Positions 1 to 5,829 of a stretch of DNA of 6,817 nucleotides are shown piece after piece. Within the stretch, counting starts at the first letter, position 1. Every line of letters begins with the position of its first letter. The stretch is from NCBI GenBank assembly GCA_947446625.1, contig CANFIE010000220.1, positions 1 to 6,817 of the forward strand. Direction: 5' to 3'. This DNA is from Acetobacteraceae bacterium. GTDB taxonomy: Bacteria; Pseudomonadota; Alphaproteobacteria; Acetobacterales; Acetobacteraceae. The notes under the pieces are model-generated. The model was not told the DNA's origin. It saw nothing but the letters and a program-made list of their open reading frames with translations, and did no database searches. A program made the translations under genes and the position numbers.

Positions 1-423
1 CGAAACTACCCGCTGAAATTCGACAGCGCCGGCTGCCAGGTCATCCCCGGTTATTTCCGCAATGGCCGCATGACCGGCCCCTGGGCCGAGTTCTGCCGCG
101 CGCTCGGCACCGTCTCCGAGGATTTCACCCCCGACCCCAGCCGCAACCAGGAAGCCGAGAATTACAGCTACATGCTGCTGACAGGCCGCGAGGCCCGGCT
201 GCTGGCCGAGGGCACCGCACCCGAAGGCCTGCGCCGCCTGCGCTTCGGTTCTTCCGGCGCCGGCGTGCTGGCCCTGCGTGCCCGGCTGCGCCAAACCGGC
301 ACCAGCAACCGGTTTGACGCCGAAACCCAGCGCGCCCTGATCCGCTGGCAGCAGGAGCAATCCACCCAGGCCAGCAGCATCCTCACCCCCGAGGATGCCG
401 GTCAGCTTGGGCTTACGTTCTAA
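1..423 (+). CDS. Protein with C-terminal peptidoglycan-binding-like domain (5' partial)
   Basis: The reading frame is open from the first base and stops at TAA 421-423, so this is the C-terminal 140 residues of a longer protein; the ATG at 70 is internal. Residues about 79-138 of the fragment look like a PG_binding_1 repeat: an LRxGSSGxxVLALRxRL helix, a short loop, then FDAETQRALIRWQQ and a closing TPEDAGQLGL. Such domains usually attach secreted or phage-type cell-wall enzymes to peptidoglycan. The part before it (fragment residues 1-75) has a conserved-looking FDSAGCQVIPG stretch and YSYMLLTGREARLLA. I do not recognise that domain with confidence. The SxGC pattern recalls, but does not prove, a YkuD-like L,D-transpeptidase motif. 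The gene is convergent with the minus-strand block and so is probably unrelated to it. The peptidoglycan-binding call is fairly secure; the enzyme type is unknown. Confidence 0.75.
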   Translation, partial: RNYPLKFDSAGCQVIPGYFRNGRMTGPWAEFCRALGTVSEDFTPDPSRNQEAENYSYMLLTGREARLLAEGTAPEGLRRLRFGSSGAGVLALRARLRQTGTSNRFDAETQRALIRWQQEQSTQASSILTPEDAGQLGLTF

Positions 424-523
424 GCGGCTTATTCACGCCCAGCGGCGCCAGCGTCTCGGCCGATCAGGCGCCAGCGTTGTTTGAGAGACTGATTCACCGC
501 GCAGGCGGTACCGCCTGTGCGGA
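424..523. other. Convergent intergenic gap
   Basis: This 100-bp gap separates the plus-strand gene, ending at 423, from the minus-strand molybdoenzyme gene, ending at 524. I see no credible coding region in it. It holds an inverted repeat against the molybdoenzyme stop codon and a 10-bp direct repeat (GGCGCCAGCG at 444-453 and 467-476). It is a natural place for transcription of both converging units to end. Confidence 0.6.
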
Positions 524-527
524 TCAG
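489..527 (-). terminator. Hairpin at the end of the minus-strand operon, possible terminator
   Basis: Positions 497-509 (CCGCGCAGGCGGT) and 510-522 (ACCGCCTGTGCGG) form an inverted repeat that matches at 12 of 13 positions; the one mismatch would be a G-U pair in one of the two transcripts. Beyond it CTGAT (489-493) pairs with ATCAG (523-527) across a three-base bulge. With a four-base loop the core stem is about 11 bp and very GC-rich. It begins right at the TGA stop (526-524) of the molybdoenzyme gene. The bases following it on the minus strand are not a clear T-run, so a classical rho-independent terminator is only moderately likely. It could instead be a 3'-end stabilising hairpin. Confidence 0.45.
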
Positions 528-2818
528 GCTCTGGCCGGCGGCGTAAACGCCCGCACTGGCGGCAGGTTGCCGGTGAACTTCTCCACCTGCACGCAGCTCA
601 ACTGCCCGGTGCAGCCCTGCGCCAGCGCCGAGGTGCCGACATCCCGCGTCAGCACATTCGGGTTGCCATGCACACACAGCGACCCATCCTCATTCGGGTC
701 CTCCGGGTCAAACCACGCTCCGGTCGGCAACTGCACCACCCCCGGCATCACATCCGTGCTCAACGCCGCCGAGGCCAAACACGCCCCCCGCGCATTGAAC
801 AACCGCACGATATCGCCGCTGTTGATCCCACGCGGTGCCGCATCGCCCGGATGAATCCGCATCACCTCGCGCCCGCGCCGCTTGCTGGCCGCGCTGGTGC
901 CGCCGAAATCCAGCTGGCTGTGCAGCTTGCTGGCCGGCTGATTGGCCACCAGCCGCAGCGGTTCCGCCGCGCTGGGTACATCCTTCGGCGCCAACCAGGC
1001 CGGGTGGCCAGGGCAGTCGGCGTAGCCAAACCCGGCAATTTTGGCCGAATACAGCTCAATCCGCCCGCTCGGCGTCGGCAGCGGATGCGCCTCGGGGTCG
1101 GTGCGGAAATCCCGCAATATCCCGCCATCATCCTCGGCCTGCGGCAGCATTACCTCACCGAGTTCCCAGAATTCCTCAAAGCTCGGCGCTTCCAGCCCCT
1201 TGGCGGCCAGGGCTTCCTGCGTCTTGCCGTACATCCAGCGCAGCCAATCCTCAGGCGTACGCCCTTCGGTAAAGGCCTCGGCCTTGCCCAACCGCTCCGC
1301 CAGCGCCGAGAAAATCGCATAATCATCCCGCGCCTCGGCAAAGGGCGGCGCAATGCGGTGCATCGCCACCATCAGCGGGTCGGTGCTGCTGCTGCCAATA
1401 TCCTCGCGCTCCAGTGTCATCGTCACCGGCAGCACAATATCGGCGTGGCGCGCCGTGGCAGTCCAGGCAATCTCATGCACCACCAGCGTCTCCACGGCGC
1501 GGAACGCCTGGCGCAGCCGGTTCAAATCCTGGTGGTGATGGAACGGATTGCCCCCCGCCCAATACACCAGCTTCACATCCGGGTAGGGCAGGCGCTGGCC
1601 GTTATAGTCAAACGGCTGGCCCGGCTGCAGCAGCATGTCCGAAATCCGCGCCACGGGAATGAACCCCCGCACCCGGTTTTGCCCCTGCGGCAAGGATGCC
1701 GTGGGCACCGCATTCTGCCGCCGGCCATAATGCGCCAGGCTGCCCAGCGCGTAGTTGTAGCCACCACCCGGCAGCCCGAATTGCCCCAGCATCGCGGTCA
1801 GCACGGTCGCCATCCACACCGGCTGCTCGCCATGCTCGGCGCGTTGCAGGCTATGCGCCATGGCCACCAGCAGCCGCTTGCCCACCAGCCGCCGCGCCAG
1901 CACGCGAATGGCCTCGGCCGCCATCCCCACAATCGGCGCCGCCCAGGCGGCATCCTTGGCCACTCCGTCGCTCTCACCCAGTAAATACGCCGAAAACGCC
2001 GCCCAGCCCGTGCAGTACTTCGCCACAAAGGCCTGGTCGTGCAGGCCTTCGCTGGCCAGGGTATGTGCCAGGGCCAACATCAGCGCCGTGTCGGTATTCG
2101 GCGTTATCGGCAGCCACTCGGCCTCGCACTCCGCCGGCAGGTCGTCGCGCAGCGGGCTGATCAGCACAAACTCGCAGCCCCGCGCCCGCGCCGCCGCCAT
2201 GCAGCCGCGCTCGATATGCTGGCTCACTCCGCCGCCGCCCACCGCGCTGTTCTTCAGCGCCATGCCACCAAAGGCCAGCACCAGCTCGCTATGCGCCGCC
2301 ACCGCTTCCCAGGTCACGTTGTGCCGCGCCACGGCGTCGATCGGCCCCAGGATATGCGGCATGATCACGGTGGAAGCGCCGGCCGAATAGCTGTTCACGC
2401 TGCGCACATAGCCACCCAGCGTGGTGTTCAAAAACCGGTGCACCTGGCTTTGCGCATGATGAAACCGCCCGGCCGAGGACCAGCCATAGCTGCCGCCGAA
2501 AATCCCCTCCGGCCCATGCGCGTCGCGCACCCGCGCCAGCTCCTTGGCCAGCAGGTCCAGCACCGCATCCCAGGCCATGGGCACATATTCGTCGCGCCCG
2601 CGCCGGTCATCGGCGCCGGGGCCGCGTTCCAGCCAGCCGCGCCGCACCATGGGCTGGGCAATCCGCGCCTCATGCCGCAGCGCGTCGGGGAAGTTCTGCA
2701 GAATATCGCTGGGGTCGGGGTCGCCGCCATGTGGCACCACCACCAGCTTGCCATCGCGCCAGCCGGCCCGGAAGGCACCCCAATGCGAGCTATGCGGCAG
2801 CAATCCATCCGGTGCCAT
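524..2818 (-). CDS. Molybdopterin-dependent S-/N-oxide reductase, BisC/DMSO-reductase family
   Basis: This is a cytoplasmic bis-MGD molybdoenzyme expected to reduce a sulfoxide or N-oxide, such as biotin or methionine sulfoxide, DMSO or TMAO. Residue numbers count from an upstream ATG at 2824. GGSYGW (110-115) carries the Tyr-Trp pair of DMSO reductase and BisC; this Tyr is lacking in TorA. NSYSAGA (144-150) sits where the family has GDYSTGA, which supplies the molybdenum-ligating serine, here Ser147. Further family blocks are WLPITPNTDTALMLALAHTL (237-256), YWAGGNPFHHHQDLNRL (421-437), WTATARHADIVLP (454-466), and the C-terminal cofactor domain with NQPASKLHSQLDFG (628-641) and HGNPNVLTRDVGTSALAQG (719-737). 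There is no twin-arginine signal peptide and no N-terminal cysteine cluster for an iron-sulfur centre. The length of about 764 residues fits BisC. The start at 2818 is preferred because GGGGGA lies 6 bases before it but touches the 2824 ATG. It is the last gene of the block, about 50 bp after the Bug gene. Family confidence is high; the substrate is unknown. Confidence 0.92.
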   Translation of the reverse strand: MAPDGLLPHSSHWGAFRAGWRDGKLVVVPHGGDPDPSDILQNFPDALRHEARIAQPMVRRGWLERGPGADDRRGRDEYVPMAWDAVLDLLAKELARVRDAHGPEGIFGGSYGWSSAGRFHHAQSQVHRFLNTTLGGYVRSVNSYSAGASTVIMPHILGPIDAVARHNVTWEAVAAHSELVLAFGGMALKNSAVGGGGVSQHIERGCMAAARARGCEFVLISPLRDDLPAECEAEWLPITPNTDTALMLALAHTLASEGLHDQAFVAKYCTGWAAFSAYLLGESDGVAKDAAWAAPIVGMAAEAIRVLARRLVGKRLLVAMAHSLQRAEHGEQPVWMATVLTAMLGQFGLPGGGYNYALGSLAHYGRRQNAVPTASLPQGQNRVRGFIPVARISDMLLQPGQPFDYNGQRLPYPDVKLVYWAGGNPFHHHQDLNRLRQAFRAVETLVVHEIAWTATARHADIVLPVTMTLEREDIGSSSTDPLMVAMHRIAPPFAEARDDYAIFSALAERLGKAEAFTEGRTPEDWLRWMYGKTQEALAAKGLEAPSFEEFWELGEVMLPQAEDDGGILRDFRTDPEAHPLPTPSGRIELYSAKIAGFGYADCPGHPAWLAPKDVPSAAEPLRLVANQPASKLHSQLDFGGTSAASKRRGREVMRIHPGDAAPRGINSGDIVRLFNARGACLASAALSTDVMPGVVQLPTGAWFDPEDPNEDGSLCVHGNPNVLTRDVGTSALAQGCTGQLSCVQVEKFTGNLPPVRAFTPPARA

Positions 2819-2824
2819 GGTCAT

Positions 2825-2830
2825 TCCCCC
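2825..2830 (-). promoter_or_regulatory. Shine-Dalgarno site of the molybdoenzyme gene
   Basis: On the minus strand GGGGGA is followed directly by ATGACCATGG. The first ATG (2824) has no spacer from this purine run, while the second ATG (2818) is 6 bases away, a normal distance. The site therefore favours 2818 as the true start. The rest of the 50-bp gap up to the Bug stop at 2875 shows no convincing terminator or promoter, which supports co-transcription. Confidence 0.55.
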
Positions 2831-2874
2831 AAATCAGGCGGCGCATGCTGCCCGCCGGGCTTCGGGGGCGCAAC

Positions 2875-3849
2875 CTATTCCACCTTGGCGCCGCTGGCCT
2901 CCACAATGCCGCGCCAGCGTATCTGCTCGGCCGCCACAAAGGCGCGGAAGCGGTCCAGGAACAGCCCCTGCATCCGGTCGCTATCGGTGCGCGCCGCCCA
3001 GGCCGCGGCGGTTTCGCTGGCCAGAATCGCCTCGCATTCCACCGCCAAGCGCCGGGCAATCTCCACGGGCGTTCCCGTCGGCAGAAACAACCCGCTCCAG
3101 ACGCCCAATTCCGCCTCGGGGAAGCCCGCCTCCTTCATGCTCGGCACCTGCGGCAGCTGAGTCATCCGCCGTCCGCCGGTCACCGCCAAGGGCCGCAGCC
3201 GCCCGGCCTCAATCAGCGGCCCGCTGGTTACGGCGTAGTCGAAAATCAGGTCCAGCCGTCCCGCCGCCACATCGGCCAGCGCCGCCGGCGTGCCCCGGTA
3301 GGGCACATGGGTCAGCTCAATCCCCGCCACCTTGGCGAACAGCGCCCCGGCCAAATGCACCCCGCTGCCAATCCCGCCCGAGCCATAGGTCAACCGCCCT
3401 GGATTGGCCCTGGCCACCAGCACCACATCCGCCAGGGTCGTGAAGCGGCTGTTCGCGCCCACCACGGCAATGTTCATATCCGCGAACAGCGCATGCACCG
3501 GGATGAAATCCGCCAGCGGGTCAAACGGCAGCCGATACAGCGCCGGATTGCTGCCATGGGTACCCATGGTGCCGAACAGCATGGTGTAGCCATCCGGCCG
3601 CGCCCGCGCCGCGAATTCCGTGCCGATATTGCCGCCCGCGCCGCCCTTGTTTTCCACCACCACCGGCTGCCCCAGCCGCGGCGCCAGTTGCTGCGCCATG
3701 AAGCGCGCATTGCTGTCCGGCAGCCCCCCGGGCACGAAGGGACACACCATGGTAATCGCCCGGCTCGGCCAACTCTCCTGGGCCAGACCAATTGGGGCCA
3801 AGGCAGGGCTGGCCAGCGCGCTGGCCAGCAGGGTCCGTCGCTTCAGCAT
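2875..3849 (-). CDS. Bug/TctC-family tripartite tricarboxylate transporter substrate-binding protein
   Basis: This is a periplasmic solute-binding protein that would capture a small organic ligand, commonly a carboxylate, in this family. The 324-residue length is typical. The N-terminus (LKRRTLLASALA, then a hydrophobic run to about residue 23) is a signal peptide; the RRTLL start resembles a Tat signal but a Sec signal is also possible. Family marks follow in order: PFVPGGLPDSNAR (37-49), VVVENKGGAGGNIGTEFAA (63-81), PDGYTMLFG (85-93), the GSGGIGSGVHLAGALF stretch (156-171), HVPYRG (181-186), and LPQVPSMKEAGFPE (232-245). No TctA or TctB membrane subunit is visible, so in this window it is an orphan binding protein, which is common for Bug genes. 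It lies between the amine oxidase gene (27 bp upstream) and the molybdoenzyme gene (about 50 bp downstream), which suggests its ligand is linked to their chemistry. The stop is TAG at 2877-2875. The ligand cannot be read from the sequence. Confidence 0.95.
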   Translation of the reverse strand: MLKRRTLLASALASPALAPIGLAQESWPSRAITMVCPFVPGGLPDSNARFMAQQLAPRLGQPVVVENKGGAGGNIGTEFAARARPDGYTMLFGTMGTHGSNPALYRLPFDPLADFIPVHALFADMNIAVVGANSRFTTLADVVLVARANPGRLTYGSGGIGSGVHLAGALFAKVAGIELTHVPYRGTPAALADVAAGRLDLIFDYAVTSGPLIEAGRLRPLAVTGGRRMTQLPQVPSMKEAGFPEAELGVWSGLFLPTGTPVEIARRLAVECEAILASETAAAWAARTDSDRMQGLFLDRFRAFVAAEQIRWRGIVEASGAKVE

Positions 3850-3860
3850 TGTTTTTGTTT

Positions 3861-3867
3861 CCTCCCC
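3861..3867 (-). promoter_or_regulatory. Shine-Dalgarno site of the Bug gene
   Basis: On the minus strand GGGGAGG, continuing into an A-rich spacer, lies 11 bases before the ATG at 3849. This is a strong match to the anti-Shine-Dalgarno sequence at slightly long spacing. It lies within the 27-bp gap after the amine oxidase stop, so the Bug gene has its own initiation site within the operon. Confidence 0.6.
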
Positions 3868-3876
3868 TACACAGCG

Positions 3877-5829
3877 TCAGTCGCAACAACTCGGCGTATC
3901 CGGCGCGCAGCAGCTTGCACCATCCTGCACGCTATGGGCATCCCGTCCGCCCGGCAGATCCATGGCCGGGTTGGCCACGAAGAAATTGTTCGGCTTCAGC
4001 ATGAAGCCGGCATACTCCACCGGCATCACCGGAAAATCCTCCGGCTTGCACACATGGGTGTGGCCAAAGCTGTGCCACAGCACCACATCGGCATTCTCCA
4101 GCGGCCTGTTGCCGGCAATGTAGCGCGGCAGGCCATCGCCGCCGGCATGCTGGTTGGGGTAGTCGCCACTGGCGTATTTCTCGGCCGGGTCATAGGCGGT
4201 AACCCACACATGCTTGGTGGCAAAGCCGCCGCGGCTGCGCACCGTGCTGCCCTCGGCCGCCAGCATCAGCGGGCTGGGGTTGCCCACCAGCTTGTAGCCA
4301 GGGTGATTCCCCACCACGTTCCGCTTGTTGGGGTTCACCACCTTCCAGAACCGCCCGGTCCGGCCATCCAACTCCCGCGCCGCTTCCTGCTCGCTCTTCA
4401 GCACCCGCCCGGTGGTGTCGAACACATTGCCAAAGGGATTCTCCGGCCCCATCGGCCGCGGCACGAATTCATGCTCCGTCACGCTGTTGCCCTGGCCATC
4501 CACCGCCATGTGCAGCCGCGCGTTGAAGAAATGCTGGTGCGTCGGCCCGCCCAGGCCTTCCGCCACCATGCCACCCCAGGGATAGGCCGCACCCGGCGCC
4601 ACGCCCGTGGTCTGGATAATCCCGGTCAGCTTCGCTTCCAGCTGAATCGTGCCGTCCAGGTACAGGTACCAATAGAAGCCGTAGTCGTAATTCCCCACCG
4701 TGGCGAAGAAGCTCACCACCAGCCGCCGAGACCGCCGCACCTCGAACACCCCGGTGCGGAACTCGTAATGCTTCCACAGCGTGCCGTAGTCTTCCTCATG
4801 CATGCACACGGCGTTCTTCATCACAAAGGCATTGCCCTCGTCATCCACCGCCGGCACGTCGAAGTAGCGGATCAGCCCCAGGCAATCGCAGCCCAGTTCC
4901 AGCTGATTGGCCAGCTTGCCCAGCCCGTATTCGCCGGCGTCAAACGCGCTTTTCCAGTAATGGCTGTGGTTCGGGTCGGCATAGGGCACGCACATCTCGG
5001 TCACGCTCGCCCGGTACAGAATGGGCCGCAGCGTCTCGCCCTCCTGCCAGCCCAGCTGATGCAGCACCAACCCCTCACGCGGGGTGAAGCCAATGCGGAA
5101 GCGCCAATTCTCCCAGGCCACCGCCCAGCCATCCACGCTGAAGCTCGGCCCCTTCGGCTGGCTGATGCTCAGCGGCTGCAGCGTCTCACGCGGCTTGCCC
5201 AACGAGGCCGTGTCATACGGAAAATCCCGCAGCGGAATCGGCGTATCCCGCCCATCATCCACCAGCTCCACCACCCGCTCGGCCAGCAAATCCACCACCG
5301 CCACCAGGCCCTCCACCGGGTGGGCATAGCCATTGTCGGTGCGCGATGACCGCACGAAGCTCGTTGCCCGCAGCAGCCGCTTGCCCTTGTAGGCTTCCTC
5401 GCCAAAATACCCGGCCGAGAACGGGTCCACCTGCACATGTTCCATCGCGGCATCGCTCACGCCGCGCCGCCGCATCGCCGCCTGCCAGCCGGCATCGGCC
5501 TTCACGATGCGTTCGCAGGCAAAGAACTCCTCAATCATGATCGGCGCCTGGCCATAGGGCGCCTGGTCCAGCGGCATCCGCTTCCAGTCGCGCACCACGC
5601 CCGCGTCCAAATCCACCACCGCCTCGCAGGTCTCGCCCGTGGCGCGGTCCAGCACCATGGCAAAGGCCTCACGCGGGCAGGCTTCGCCAGCCAGCACCCG
5701 CGCCTTGTTCGGCTCCTGCAACTGCACCACGGGGAAGCGCGCCTTCGGCCCCAGCTTGCCGCTCGCCTTCAGAATATCGCAGGCGCGCTGCGCCTCCGCG
5801 GTGCTCAACGGGTCCAGCGGATGGCTCAT
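3877..5829 (-). CDS. Copper-containing primary-amine oxidase (TPQ type)
   Basis: The enzyme oxidises a primary amine with O2 to aldehyde, ammonia and H2O2, using one copper and a self-made topaquinone. The 650-residue protein has no signal peptide and no extra N-terminal domain, as in the Arthrobacter globiformis phenylethylamine oxidase (AGAO) and unlike periplasmic E. coli TynA. All key residues are visible: catalytic base Asp297 in AFDAGEYGLG, topaquinone precursor Tyr381 in TVGNYDYGF, and copper ligands His431 and His433 (THQHFF) and His592 (GHTHVCKPEDFP). These align almost number for number with Asp298, Tyr382, His431, His433 and His592 of AGAO. Cys316 and Cys342 match its disulfide pair. 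The gate position before Phe-Asp is Ala295, where AGAO has Tyr296. The C-terminus ends in an unusual cysteine-rich tail, SCCAPDTPSCCD (639-650). The ATG overlaps the stop of the upstream hydrolase gene (ATGA at 5829-5826), and GAGG lies 10 bases upstream. Family and activity are secure; the amine substrate is unknown. Confidence 0.97.
   Translation of the reverse strand: MSHPLDPLSTAEAQRACDILKASGKLGPKARFPVVQLQEPNKARVLAGEACPREAFAMVLDRATGETCEAVVDLDAGVVRDWKRMPLDQAPYGQAPIMIEEFFACERIVKADAGWQAAMRRRGVSDAAMEHVQVDPFSAGYFGEEAYKGKRLLRATSFVRSSRTDNGYAHPVEGLVAVVDLLAERVVELVDDGRDTPIPLRDFPYDTASLGKPRETLQPLSISQPKGPSFSVDGWAVAWENWRFRIGFTPREGLVLHQLGWQEGETLRPILYRASVTEMCVPYADPNHSHYWKSAFDAGEYGLGKLANQLELGCDCLGLIRYFDVPAVDDEGNAFVMKNAVCMHEEDYGTLWKHYEFRTGVFEVRRSRRLVVSFFATVGNYDYGFYWYLYLDGTIQLEAKLTGIIQTTGVAPGAAYPWGGMVAEGLGGPTHQHFFNARLHMAVDGQGNSVTEHEFVPRPMGPENPFGNVFDTTGRVLKSEQEAARELDGRTGRFWKVVNPNKRNVVGNHPGYKLVGNPSPLMLAAEGSTVRSRGGFATKHVWVTAYDPAEKYASGDYPNQHAGGDGLPRYIAGNRPLENADVVLWHSFGHTHVCKPEDFPVMPVEYAGFMLKPNNFFVANPAMDLPGGRDAHSVQDGASCCAPDTPSCCD

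Noticed and set aside
477..854. Plus-strand open frame of 125 codons in the convergent gap
   Set aside because: Most of it is antisense to the conserved C-terminal domain of the molybdoenzyme, and its product shows no recognisable features.
668..1984. 438-codon plus-strand open frame antisense to the molybdoenzyme
   Set aside because: It is in the same codon register as the molybdoenzyme gene and is explained by scarcity of TTA, CTA and TCA codons. The Arg/His/Pro-rich product has no family features.
2831..2874. GC-rich short inverted stretches between the Bug and molybdoenzyme genes as a possible terminator
   Set aside because: The stems are only 4-5 bp with loops too short to form and no T-run follows, so the gap is better read as a plain intra-operon spacer.
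2039..3160. 373-codon plus-strand open frame across the molybdoenzyme start and Bug 3' end
   Set aside because: It is antisense to two well-supported genes, in register with the first, and its product has no domain signal.
3554..3569. Perfect 16-bp palindrome CCATGGGTACCCATGG
   Set aside because: It lies within the Bug gene and encodes the TMGTHG stretch. The symmetry follows from ordinary codons for these residues, with no partner site or regulatory context.
2731..5349. 872-codon open frame on the plus strand antisense to the amine oxidase and Bug genes
   Set aside because: Its codons are in exact register with the minus-strand codons of both genes, which happen to share a frame. In that register antisense stops arise only from TTA, CTA and TCA codons, which are rare at high GC. 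The translation is rich in R, H, P, A and Q and has no recognisable domain, while the minus strand encodes clear families.
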